Shown in pieces: positions 47,447 to 57,301 of a DNA stretch of 64,000 nucleotides. The stretch covers positions 1 through 64,000 of the forward strand of contig JAUFNR010000216.1 in NCBI GenBank assembly GCA_031216915.1, written 5' to 3'. The notes beneath the pieces were generated by a model. That model ran no database searches. It was given only the letters and a program-made list of their open reading frames with translations, and was not told the DNA's origin. Made by a program: the position numbers and the translations under genes. Source of the stretch: Pictodentalium vernedei. Taxonomy: Eukaryota > Mollusca > Scaphopoda > Dentaliida > Dentaliidae. Positions within the stretch are counted from its first letter, which is position 1. Every line of letters begins with the position of its first letter.

Positions 47447-49549
47447 ATGAAAGGAACTTGTTCAAATTGTAATAGGAAGAAATCTTCCTCTGACTTTCAT
47501 GATTATTGCATAAATTGTAGTCAGTGTTCTCGCATTAATCCCTGTCCTGTATGTGAACATTGGGATGAGAAACATTGGAAACGTGTGTCACGATATGTTG
47601 TTTCTGGAGAAAGAGCGATGCCGGCTCTTTCTCCACAAGGTCACTCTACTCTCTCAGTTTCTATTTCAGAGGAACCAGAACAGGGTGATGTTTCCATGTT
47701 ATCTTCTTCAAGTGTGCGTCCGTCGTCACAATTAAATACAGAGCTAGCGGCAAAAGTGCTCATGGAGATTAGACAAATGTCGTCCGCTAGCTCGCCCGGT
47801 GTAGCGTCCATTCACCGAATGGTTCGGCAGCCGGGTTCGTCCGATGCGGTCCAAGAGGAAATTTTGGGTGATGCGAGCACTATAAAAATAATAGATGCAC
47901 ACCCAGTGACGGCGGATAGTGAACGAGAACGGAGGAAGCCTTTTAGTCCGGTTCCTAGCTCGTCCAGGTCCAGCCGGGCCGCGAGCGAGAGAGGCCCCTC
48001 TCTCGTACAACAACATCTGGGACCAGATGTTGTGGTACAAAATGTGTCTTTAGCGGAGCATACGTCCGTCGCTCGGGACGCTCCGTTGTATAAGCAGTCC
48101 GCAGAGACTGTTAAGGCTTCCTCTTCTCGCCGGCGCACACGACCGCACCTTGGCTGCGTGACCTCAGATATCTTGCCAGCTTCGCCGAGGAAGGATTATT
48201 CGGCGACCAGGTCACACCATCCGGCAGCCAGGGACTCGAGACCGATGGACTCCGGACGTTCGCATAGGAAAAGTATGCGGGAGCCTTCCGATGCGGAGCT
48301 GCCCTCGGCAAAGCAGCGAAAGACCGCTCCTCCGCAGGTCTCGACGTCGGACATTCTAGTGCAGATAGCACAGCTTATCGCAGCATCCCAGCAGCCGACA
48401 GAGACGGTGTCGGATCGAGAATTATCCGACGGCGCTGGGTCGGTACGCTCCGCCGAAGCATCGAAGGCGGACGACCGGGAACATCGGGAGGTCCGACCGG
48501 ATGGTGAAAGGGATACGGATGAATTGGAGCTATCCCTTTCGGAACAACACAAAGCTGCCGTAGACTTCATCCGGCACTTTCTTCCTCAAGTTGTTCCGTC
48601 GGGCCAGACTGCTGCGCTTCCGGACAGGAGAATTATAGCGTCATTGGACTCTGATTTTTTCGAGCGGTTCAGGGACATCGCTCCCGAGTTTCCGTCGCAG
48701 TCCAATAATGTTGCAAGAACATTTGAATTATTGAACGACGCTATTTTTAAACTTGCTTCCAGGACAGGGAAAGCAGGCTTCTTGTCCGCAAATACTCTCA
48801 ACCTGCCTTTCATTAATGCAAGGAATAAATTCGACACGGCAGGTCAGGGTATACCGAGAGTTCCTCTGCGTATGGACGACGAGGCGGAAGACTTAGAGCT
48901 ATCATTACCGTCGTCAGCTTCTATTCCAACCGCAGTGTTGGAAACAGCTATTGCGTCTAACAGAGCCAATTTAGATGCCTTATCTTACGCAGATCACCTT
49001 ACGAAGGCGTTATCACTGCGTCTTCAAGGGGAAGAGTTTCAGGATATACAATCCTCCTTAAGACTTCTTTCAAGGGCAGTAGCTTATTCCACGTGTAACT
49101 CCGCCCTTTCAGTGGCTAATCTGGAGTTGGTTAGACGTGACGCAGCCCTGTCTACATCCACACTAGTGGATTCTAAGGTGAAGAACTCTCTTAGAGTCGC
49201 TTCGGTCTCAGGAGATCTTCTCTTTGACGGCAAGCTTTCCGCTATTTATGATAATATTAAAAAGAAAGCTAGTGATTCTCTGTTGTTTAGATCCGCTCCT
49301 AAAAGGTCGGATTCAGCAGACACGAATAAGGCGGGCACTTCTGGGTCTTATCCGCCCAAGAGAGGTTCCTATAGAGGTTCCGGTGCGTCCTCTAGCTCTT
49401 ATTCGAGAGACCGTCAGGATAGCGACTCTCGTTCGGGACGTCCTTCAGGCCGGGACAATCGGTCGGACGCCCCGAGGTCGACGAGGCGAGGTGCGGGTCG
49501 TGGAAGACGTGGTTTCTCCTACCGCGGGCCTCGCAGATCCAGGAGGTGA
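47447..49549 (+). CDS. DIRS ORF1, Gag-like protein
   Basis: 700 codons from the ATG at 47,447; the frame is open upstream to 47,396 but without ATG. The N-terminus has paired cysteines over residues 5-38 (CSNC, CINCSQC, CPVC with an intervening His), the zinc-ribbon-like pattern usual at the start of DIRS Gag proteins. A Ser/Arg/Asp-rich, probably disordered middle follows. The region of about residues 330-630 is more ordered (FIRHFLPQV, LLNDAIFKLASRTGKAGF). The C-terminal ~80 residues are Arg/Gly/Ser-rich and likely bind nucleic acid. It should package element RNA; that role comes from the family, not from the sequence. The last ~100 codons overlap the RT frame. It ends at a single TGA, after which the same frame stays open to the end of the recombinase. 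Confidence 0.88.
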   Translation: MKGTCSNCNRKKSSSDFHDYCINCSQCSRINPCPVCEHWDEKHWKRVSRYVVSGERAMPALSPQGHSTLSVSISEEPEQGDVSMLSSSSVRPSSQLNTELAAKVLMEIRQMSSASSPGVASIHRMVRQPGSSDAVQEEILGDASTIKIIDAHPVTADSERERRKPFSPVPSSSRSSRAASERGPSLVQQHLGPDVVVQNVSLAEHTSVARDAPLYKQSAETVKASSSRRRTRPHLGCVTSDILPASPRKDYSATRSHHPAARDSRPMDSGRSHRKSMREPSDAELPSAKQRKTAPPQVSTSDILVQIAQLIAASQQPTETVSDRELSDGAGSVRSAEASKADDREHREVRPDGERDTDELELSLSEQHKAAVDFIRHFLPQVVPSGQTAALPDRRIIASLDSDFFERFRDIAPEFPSQSNNVARTFELLNDAIFKLASRTGKAGFLSANTLNLPFINARNKFDTAGQGIPRVPLRMDDEAEDLELSLPSSASIPTAVLETAIASNRANLDALSYADHLTKALSLRLQGEEFQDIQSSLRLLSRAVAYSTCNSALSVANLELVRRDAALSTSTLVDSKVKNSLRVASVSGDLLFDGKLSAIYDNIKKKASDSLLFRSAPKRSDSADTNKAGTSGSYPPKRGSYRGSGASSSSYSRDRQDSDSRSGRPSGRDNRSDAPRSTRRGAGRGRRGFSYRGPRRSRR

Positions 49550-51539
49550 TGGCTCAAACCTCTATCGCGTTCCGGTTGGCGGAAGGTTGTCGAGTTTTTC
49601 TCAAGAGTGGGCGTCGATTACGGACGACCCTTGGGTGAGAGGAGTGACTTCGGAAGGTCTAAAGATATCCTTCAAACGAAAGCCTCCATTAACTCGAAGT
49701 CCAAAGTGGACTCATCTTCCGTCAAACCCTCAGAAAAGAGACGCTCTGCTATCAGAGGTGCAGTCTCTTTTAATGAAGAACGCGGTAGAGGTCGTAGAAA
49801 ACCAGGAATCGCTGGGATTCTACAGCCATCTGTTTCTGGTTCCGAAACCAGACGGCTCGTTCCGTCCAGTCATAGATTTGAGCTGGATAAACAAGCTGAT
49901 CATCGCTCCGAAGTTTTATATGGAGACGATTCGATCGGTCAGAGCGAGTATTCGGGTGAACGATTATGCAACGAGCATAGATCTCAAAGATGCGTACTTT
50001 CACGTCATGGTACATCCGACATTCCGAAAGTATCTGCGCTTCGCAGTCCTAGGAGTGGTGTATCAGTTCCGGGCCATGTGCTTCGGATTGAATCTAGCAC
50101 CCTGGGCTTTCACTCGAGTAATGAACTCGGTAATGATTTACTTCCGAGCTCATTCGTCTGCGGTAACGTCGGCCTACCTGGACGACATTCTTCAGAGGTA
50201 CGGCAACGAGTTAACGCTTCAGAACGATGTTCAGAATCTTCTTCTATTGCTCCGACGTCTCGGTTTCATAGTAAACGAGGAGAAGTCGGATCTGGTGCCG
50301 TCCAAGTCATTCACTCATCTGGGAATGAGCTTCGAGACGCACAACAATCTCGTTCGTCTGCCGTTAACCAGAGCGAAATTAGTCAGTTGTTACGCTCGCT
50401 ATTGTCTAAATACAGACAAAGTCACAGCGAGAGAATTTATGAGACTGATAGGTCTGTGCGGAGCCGCTGCGGATCTCATTCCGATGGGACGGCTACGCAC
50501 ACGGCCTCTTCAAATTTTCTTGACTCAGAATTGGAGTGTGAAAATTCATTCGCTCGATGTAGACGTTCTCTTGTCAGATCAAGTGAAACAAGAGATTCAG
50601 ACTTGGGCAAACATTCAGTGGTTAACTCAAGGAGTTCCGCTGCAGTTGCCGGATCCGAGTTTTACCATTATGACGGATGCCAGTCAAACAGGTTGGGGTG
50701 CATCATTAATCCCAACGGATTCGAGATGCCAGGGTCTTTGGGATCCGCAATTCCTGTGCAAGCACATAAACATCAAGGAAATGATGTCAATTTGGCTTGC
50801 GTTACGTCACTGGATGGACATTATTCACGATGCTCATGTCCAAATCCTATCCGACAATACGACAGTAGTGGCGTATATACGGAATCAGGGAGGCACTCAT
50901 TCAGTTCCGTTGTTCAATCTAACGGAAAGAATCCTTCTGTTTGCGTTGGAACATCACGTTCTTCTTTCGGTCCGTCACATACCGGGTCGTCTGAATGTGC
51001 TAGCAGACTCCCTTTCTCGAAAGGGTCGCTTGTTGCCATCGGAGTGGACTCTCAACAAACAAGTATTCAATCAGATTTGCTACCAATGGGAACGGCCAAT
51101 GATAGACTTATTTGCGACACATCTCAACAATCAGTTGCAGACGTATGTGTCCCCGTGTCCGGATCCAAGAGCATTTGCTGTAGACGCTCTATCGATCCCT
51201 TGGGACGGAATGATAGGATATGCGTATCCTCCAGCGCCGTTAATTCAACAAGTATTGCTAAAGATAAAACAATCTCAATGCAAGATTCTGTTGGTAGCAT
51301 CTCTGTCGCCACAGAGACCGTGGATAAATATACTCAGGTGTCTGTTGTGGGACCTACCGCGGAAGCTCCCTCCACGAGAGGATCTTCTTTGGCAGGGGAA
51401 ATCGCGCCAACTGCATCACAACCCGCAAGGTCTCAACCTTCACGTTTTTCCGTTGTGCGGTCCTTCTTGCATGGCAAGCACTTTACAGGACGAGCAGTGG
51501 ACGCGATTTCTAACTGTAGGAGGACCTCCTCTTCGCTAA
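49248..51539 (+). CDS. DIRS reverse transcriptase / RNase H with methyltransferase-like C-terminus
   Basis: 763 codons from the first ATG of the frame (49,248). Conserved similarity begins only near 49,560 (GGRLSSF), so translation may start later or by +1 frameshift from Gag. RT: motif A SIDLKDAYFHV near residue 244 and catalytic YLDD at 310-313. RNase H: D477 (TDASQTGWGAS), E511 (NIKEMMS), D536 (LSDNTT) and D587 (HIPGRLNVLADS), all four acidic residues present. From residue ~618, DLFATHLNN, then PDPRAFAVDALSIPW and YAYPPAP, recall the Dam-like domain described in DIRS elements, with YPP where active enzymes have D/N-PP-Y; activity is doubtful. It copies element RNA into DNA. It lies one frame from both neighbours and overlaps Gag by ~300 bp and the recombinase by ~260 bp. 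No internal stop. Confidence 0.92.
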   Translation: MIILKRKLVILCCLDPLLKGRIQQTRIRRALLGLIRPREVPIEVPVRPLALIRETVRIATLVRDVLQAGTIGRTPRGRRGEVRVVEDVVSPTAGLADPGGDGSNLYRVPVGGRLSSFSQEWASITDDPWVRGVTSEGLKISFKRKPPLTRSPKWTHLPSNPQKRDALLSEVQSLLMKNAVEVVENQESLGFYSHLFLVPKPDGSFRPVIDLSWINKLIIAPKFYMETIRSVRASIRVNDYATSIDLKDAYFHVMVHPTFRKYLRFAVLGVVYQFRAMCFGLNLAPWAFTRVMNSVMIYFRAHSSAVTSAYLDDILQRYGNELTLQNDVQNLLLLLRRLGFIVNEEKSDLVPSKSFTHLGMSFETHNNLVRLPLTRAKLVSCYARYCLNTDKVTAREFMRLIGLCGAAADLIPMGRLRTRPLQIFLTQNWSVKIHSLDVDVLLSDQVKQEIQTWANIQWLTQGVPLQLPDPSFTIMTDASQTGWGASLIPTDSRCQGLWDPQFLCKHINIKEMMSIWLALRHWMDIIHDAHVQILSDNTTVVAYIRNQGGTHSVPLFNLTERILLFALEHHVLLSVRHIPGRLNVLADSLSRKGRLLPSEWTLNKQVFNQICYQWERPMIDLFATHLNNQLQTYVSPCPDPRAFAVDALSIPWDGMIGYAYPPAPLIQQVLLKIKQSQCKILLVASLSPQRPWINILRCLLWDLPRKLPPREDLLWQGKSRQLHHNPQGLNLHVFPLCGPSCMASTLQDEQWTRFLTVGGPPLR
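49550..51277 (+). other. Long alternate open frame under RT
   Basis: The Gag/recombinase frame has no stop from just after the Gag TGA (49,547-49,549) to the recombinase stop. The part under the RT domain is Ser/Arg-rich (many SSSR-like runs) with no recognised domain. It could be a by-product of RT codon use, or could be an N-terminal extension of the recombinase or a Gag-recombinase readthrough product. Confidence 0.5.
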
Positions 51540-52495
51540 ACTATGCGGCTAAGTGGAAGGTTTTCCGTCGTTGGTGTAGGGATCATTCTGTTGATATATT
51601 TGATCCCTCTATACCAGACATTGCTAACTTTCTAGTATACTTGTTTGACGAAATCAAACTGCAACCGGTTACTATAAAGGGTTATAGATCTATGTTATCT
51701 GATACCTATGCACATCATGATAGTTTACAAATTGGATCTAATGTCTCTTTATCGAAATTGGTTAGAAACTTTTCGATAAATAGACCCAGAACTCTTAGAT
51801 TAATTCCTAAGTGGAATTTAGCTTGGGTTCTCCTTAAATTGAAGGAAAAGCCATTTGAACCTCTTGGGACAGTAGATTTCAAATTCTTATCTTATAAGAC
51901 AGTTTTTCTCTTAGCTTTCTCTTCTGCCAGAAGAGTCAGTGAGCTTCATGCACTATCGGTGGATGATTCTCATTATCGTAGTGTTGGGAACACTATCACC
52001 TTCACTACTAACGTCGGTTTTTTAGCTAAGAATCAGGCTCCTAATAAATATCCGGAACCTATTGTTATTAAGGCTCTTCCGTCTTCAGACGGGCGTAGGC
52101 CTTTACTCTGTCCTGTTAGAGCACTACGTATCTATAAACAGAGATCTCAGTTCATCAGAAAGGGACGGAAACGTTTCTTTCTGTCTTTGATGCCTAATAG
52201 AAAGGACATTTCAGTCCATTCTATTGCTAGATGGATTCAGTTAACTATCCGTACTGCGTATGAAGATTTATCTTCTTCTCAGCAGTCTGTGCTTAAGATT
52301 TCTGCTCATGAAGTAAGAGCTCTTTCTACTTCCTGGGCTTATGCTAATAGTGTTGCTATTACAGATTTAATGAAGGCTGCTTATTGGTCTCAGCCATCCA
52401 CATTTACTAATTTTTATCTCAGAAATATTGAGTCCATTTCTGGAGACCTACATTGTTTAGGTCCGTTATCTGTTGCTCAGAATGTCGTCCACTAA
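51278..52495 (+). CDS. DIRS tyrosine recombinase
   Basis: 405 codons from the ATG at 51,278, chosen because it lies shortly before the conserved core-binding region (NYAAKWKVFRRWC) and gives a usual length. The frame itself is open from 49,550. Catalytic set of the lambda-integrase superfamily: R219 in SSARRVSELHAL, H344 and R347 in HEVR, W370 in AAYWSQPSTF, and nucleophile Y380 in FTNFYLR. The family cuts and rejoins DNA through a 3'-phosphotyrosine, and is thought to insert the circular DIRS DNA without target duplication, as seen at this locus. Same frame as Gag, +1 shifted from RT. No defect is seen. Confidence 0.93.
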   Translation: MQDSVGSISVATETVDKYTQVSVVGPTAEAPSTRGSSLAGEIAPTASQPARSQPSRFSVVRSFLHGKHFTGRAVDAISNCRRTSSSLNYAAKWKVFRRWCRDHSVDIFDPSIPDIANFLVYLFDEIKLQPVTIKGYRSMLSDTYAHHDSLQIGSNVSLSKLVRNFSINRPRTLRLIPKWNLAWVLLKLKEKPFEPLGTVDFKFLSYKTVFLLAFSSARRVSELHALSVDDSHYRSVGNTITFTTNVGFLAKNQAPNKYPEPIVIKALPSSDGRRPLLCPVRALRIYKQRSQFIRKGRKRFFLSLMPNRKDISVHSIARWIQLTIRTAYEDLSSSQQSVLKISAHEVRALSTSWAYANSVAITDLMKAAYWSQPSTFTNFYLRNIESISGDLHCLGPLSVAQNVVH

Positions 52496-53091
52496 ACAGT
52501 TGCAACTATAGTTATGCAGGCTTTCTGTTCCGGCAGTGACTCCGTCCGGCTGCCCTCTTCGCTCTGGGCTATTTGACCCAGGGCAAGGGGAAGGGGGGGG
52601 GCGGGTGTTCCCTTAGGTCACCTGCTTTATAGTGAAAAGCAAGGGAATGCCTCCTCCAAGACAGTATTTCTGAGTCGCTTCCGGGATGGTTTTAAAGTGT
52701 AATATTAATGTTTAATTTCATTCATGTCTTATTTTTAAAGTGTAGCTCGGTGTGAAGCATTTGTATATGTCAAGTGTCAAACGGGCTTTAATATACAATA
52801 CTCGGACACTTTTAAATGATTATAAAGAGTCTCAATTCTCTGGACTACTTTATTTATTGGCTTGTTTTAATAATAATTAGTATAATGGTTATACTGGATA
52901 TTAATAGAGAACATGAATGTTATTGTGCTCAATTATTAAGGGTAGTGTATCTTTCTAATTTAAATATTAAATAAGAAAGATACATGTAAAGCCTAATACT
53001 CCTTTTCTCCTTAAGGGGTTATCTCTTTATTTTATAATTGAGCTTATTGGATTTTCCTCTATGTCCTAGGCCCTCCAGCCTGTTTACTATT
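52496..53091 (+). other. DIRS 3' non-coding region
   Basis: AT-rich, after the recombinase stop. It includes a G-rich stretch ('aagggggggggcgggtg', about 52,589-52,606). No gene is seen. Confidence 0.6.
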
Positions 53092-53180
53092 CAGCTAAGT
53101 CTGGGTCATTGGTACAGTATAAAAATGTTAAAAAATTTATAGTAATTTATATATTTTTTATACTTACCAATGACCCAGAC
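53092..53180. repeat. DIRS internal complementary region
   Basis: 53,092-53,126 is the reverse complement of the left end (46,358-46,392). 53,127-53,180 is the reverse complement of the right end (53,429-53,482). Both are perfect by eye and meet without extra bases. In the model for DIRS replication this template lets the two ends be joined into a circle. Confidence 0.95.
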
Positions 53181-53254
53181 GGGGATGGCCCTCCCTGAGT
53201 TGGGAACTCTTGCCTCCCCGCTGAGTACATAGCGCTGACCAGGCACTGCCAGTA

Positions 53255-53482
53255 AGAATGATATTTGGCGCCAATTTCGGGACGACTGCGTCACTGCGCA
53301 TGCGCAGTAGAGTCGTACTATGGAGGTCCTTTAGGACATGATTTCTTTTTGTTTTGGATGCAAATTTTGGGGATTGGGGGGCAAAATTTGTGTTTGGCCC
53401 TGGTTTTTGTGGAGTTAGCACCAGCTAAGTCTGGGTCATTGGTAAGTATAAAAAATATATAAATTACTATAAATTTTTTAAC
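53255..53482. repeat. DIRS right inverted terminal repeat
   Basis: 53,255-53,443 mirrors the left ITR. The outer 39 bases ('aagtataaaaaatat' to 'tttttaac') are specific to this end. It includes the second NRF1-type palindrome at 53,293-53,308. Confidence 0.93.
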
Positions 53483-54150
53483 TTTTCGTATAAATGCTTG
53501 TCGAATTTTCATGAAAAGAAAGTCGTTCAGGGGTAGAATAGAACAAAACCGTTCACGTCAACACCACCTCTTAAACGATTGTTTTTTTTTTATAGCTGCA
53601 GTTTAAAACGGATGTTAAGTTGACATATATCTTGTATATTTTATCTTCCTATTATACTGAAATACACGAAGTCAAAACGGAACGTTCGTCCCAGTTCCTG
53701 TATTAAGCAGACACAACATATTATGGCAGTCACTTGGACATATTGGTTGAATGTCACAATAACTCAAGCACGGCTTTGTACCAATTATTTGTTCTGGACG
53801 GAAACAAGACGAAAGTGCCTAAATTTTACGCGCAGATATGCTCTCTCATGTAGATCCAGAACGCTAAAATGTATGCTCTCTCTATTGTCTAAGAAAATTG
53901 GAAGTTTGTAACTGCAAAACGTAAAGTTTTATATTCTTTGGTTTGTTCTCTCAATCCCCGCCTCAACCGAATCACGCCACCGCTATAATTAGTGTCTCAC
54001 TCTACTATCCTTCTAGTTATTGCCTTAGGGGGATGCCTTGTCGTGTTACTTTATTAGACTACAGGAAGACAAAATATAAAAATATACTTTATTTTCTACA
54101 TCGTCCACCCAGGGTAAGGAAGTGAATAAATCTGAATGAAGAGGAAGATG

Positions 54151-54182
<32 letters not shown>

Positions 54183-55028
54183 AGAATGTTGAGAGAGAGA
54201 GAGAGAGAGAGTTGCGATTTTAAACATAAGTGGCATTTCTGCCTACTAGACCAGGAGATACAGTGAATTACAATTGTCTTATCTCCAATAACTGTAAAGG
54301 ATGTGTTAATAAAATTTTAATTACTTTTTTCATAAGCCTTAGTATAAATGACTGTGTAATTTCCATAAATAGAAAGTCGTTTGTGGAGAGAATTAAAGAA
54401 AACCGTTTACGTCACCACAACCTCTTAAACGATTGTTTTTTATAACTGTGGTTTAAAACGGATGTTAAGTGGACATATGCCTTGTATATTTTGTCTTCTT
54501 ATCATACAAAAATAGATAAAGTCAAAACGGAACATTCGTCGCAAATCCAATATGAAGAAGACTAAACATATTATGGCAGTCACTTGGACATATTTTTTGA
54601 TGTCACAATAGCCCAAGCAGGCCTTTGAATCAATTATTTGTACTGGACTGGAAAGAGACGAAAGTGCCTATCACGCCGTAGATATTCTGTATCAGATAGA
54701 TCGAAAACTCTAAATTGTATGCTCTGTCTATTGTCTCAGAAAATTGAAAGTTTGAAACTACAAAACGTAGATTTTATATGTTTGGTTCGTTCTCCCCACC
54801 TCCGCCCACTCCAACTGCGCCACCGCTTAAATGAGTGTCCCACTCTACTATTCTTCCAGTTACCACGTTGGGGTGGGGAGGGTGTGGGGGTCCTTATTGT
54901 GATACTTTATTAGACTACAGGAAGACAAAATATAAAAATATATTTTATTTCTACCTCATCCACCTAAGGAACTGAATAAATCGCATAGGAAGATGAGAAA
55001 GAGAGAGAGAGAGCAAGAGAGAGAGAGC

Positions 55029-55064
<36 letters not shown>

Positions 55065-57262
55065 GAGAGAATGAGGAGCGAGGGGCCGATAATGTATTAA
55101 TTATTCAACACTATATATACATGTCTGCGGCCATGTTACTTATGTATCGGCTAAACGAGTGAAACTACAAGGTGTTGTAACCCAGGGAATTAATGTTCGA
55201 TGGATATGAATTTAACTGCATGGGGCCAGTGGCGTATCTACGGAACATAGCGCCTCTGGCAAGCACTGAATTGCGCCCCTGTGACATCGGTCCGTATATA
55301 CCGAGGCATATCCTTCTAGTTAGCACGTTGGGGGAGTGAATTCCTCATTTTGATGCGATTATGAAAATAAGTGGCATTTCTGCACACTGGATCAGGGCAT
55401 ATTGTGAATTGCAATTGTTTTCTCCTCAATGACTGTAAAGAATCTGTTAATACAATTTTACTTTTTTATAAGCCTATTTTTCGCATAAATGCTTGTTGAA
55501 TTTTCATGAAAAGAAAGTCGTTTCCGAGTTGAATAGAAGACAACCGTTTACGTCAACACTACCTCTCAAACGATTGTTTTTTTTATAGCTGTAGTTTAAA
55601 ACGGTTGTTAAGTTGACATATGCCTTGTATATTTTGTCTTCTTATTATACAAAAATAGATGAAATCAAAACAGAACATTCGTCCCAGTTACTATATTAAG
55701 CAGACAAAACATATTTTGGCAGTCACTTGGACATATTGGTTGAATGTCACAATAACTCAAGCACGCCTTTGTAGCAACTATTTGTACTGGACGGAAACAA
55801 GACGAAAGTGCCTAAATTTCACGCCCTAGATATACTGTGTCTGGTAGATCGAAAACTCTAAAATGTTTGCTCTGTCCAATATCTCAGAAAATTTAAACTA
55901 CAAAACGTAGATTTTATATGTTTGGTTCGTTCTCCAAACCACCGCCCACCCCAACTGCGCACCCCAATAGTGAGTGTCCAACTCGAATATCCTTCCAGTT
56001 AACGCGTTAGGGATGGGGAGAGGGGGTTCTGGTCCTTGTTGTGATACTTTATTAGACTGCGGGAAGACAAAATATAAAAATATATTTTATTTCTATCTCA
56101 TCCACTTAATGAACTGAATAAATCGCAATGGAGGATGGGAGGGAGAGAGAGATAGAGAGAACGAGGCGCGACGGGGGCGGGTGGTGTAATATATTAATTA
56201 TCCGGCACTATATACACATGCCTGTGGTCATGTTATTTATGCATCGGCTAAACGAGTGACGCTACAAGGTGTTGTTACTCAGGGAACTCAGGGAATTAAT
56301 GTTCGACCGACATGAATTTAATTGCATGGGGCAAGTGGCGTATCTACGGAACATAGCGCCTCTGGAAAGCACTGAATTGTGCCCCTGGGACAACGTTCCA
56401 TATATACCGAAGGTATATCTTTCTAGTTAGCACGTTGGGGGAGGGGATTCCTTATTGTGATGCGATTATAAAAATAAGTGGCATTTCTGAATACTGGAAC
56501 CAGGGCATACTGTGAATTGCAATTTTATTCTCTCCAATAACTGTAGAGCATGTGTTGATAACATTTTACTCGTTTACGTAAGCCTATTTTTCGTATAAAT
56601 GCTTGTTGGATTTTCATGAAAAGAAAGTCGTTTGGGGATAGACTAGAAGAAAACCGTTTACGTAAACACCACCTCTTAAACGATTGTTTTTTTATAGCTG
56701 TAGTTTAAAATGGATGTTAAGTGGACATATGCCTTGTATATTTTGTCTTCTTATTATACAAACATAGATGAAGAGAAAACGGAACATTCTTCCCAGTTCC
56801 TATATTAAGCAGACAAAACATATTATGGCAGGCACTTGGACAAATTGGCTGAATGTCACAATAACTCAGGCACGCATTTGTACTAACTATTTGTACTTGA
56901 CGGAAACAAGACGAAAGTGCCTAAATTTCACGCCGTAGATATGCTCTGTCAGGTAGATCAAAAACTTTAAAATATATGCTCTCTCTATTGTCTCAGAAAA
57001 TTGAAAGTTTGTTACTACAAAACGTATAGGTTTATATTCTTTGGTTTGTTCTCTCCACCCCTGCCTCATCCGAAACACGCTACGGCTATAATGAGTGTCT
57101 CATACTACTATCCTTCTAGTTATCGCTTTTGGGGGTGCTTTATCATGCTACTTTATTAGACTACAGGAAGACAAAATATAAAAATATATTTTATTTTCTA
57201 CGTCGTCCACCAAGGTAGGGAAGTGAATGAATCTGAATAAATAGGATAATGGAGAGAGAGAG

Positions 57263-57301
<39 letters not shown>

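Larger units (their letters stand above)
46358..53482 (+). mobile_element. DIRS-type tyrosine-recombinase retrotransposon, apparently intact
   Basis: A 7,125-bp element with inverted terminal repeats, gag, RT/RNase H/methyltransferase-like and tyrosine recombinase frames, and an internal complementary region. The ends were fixed from the internal region, whose reverse complement joins the right end (to 53,482) directly to the left end (from 46,358). Flanks are 'agcctat' and 'ttttcgtataaatgc'; joined, they exactly recreate the S-unit sequence seen at 45,433-45,450, so there is no target-site duplication. Family knowledge: DIRS elements integrate by a tyrosine recombinase, probably from a circular DNA, rather than a DDE integrase. 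Identical-looking 189-bp repeats and open frames suggest recent insertion. Confidence 0.95.

Noticed and set aside
47744..48570. Minus-strand frames opposite gag
   Set aside because: Mirror effects of gag codon use; no domains and no consistent start.
46358..53482. LTR retrotransposon or Crypton as an alternative identity
   Set aside because: No DDE integrase or protease, repeats are inverted rather than direct, and RT plus RNase H are present alongside the tyrosine recombinase, which excludes Crypton and ordinary LTR elements.
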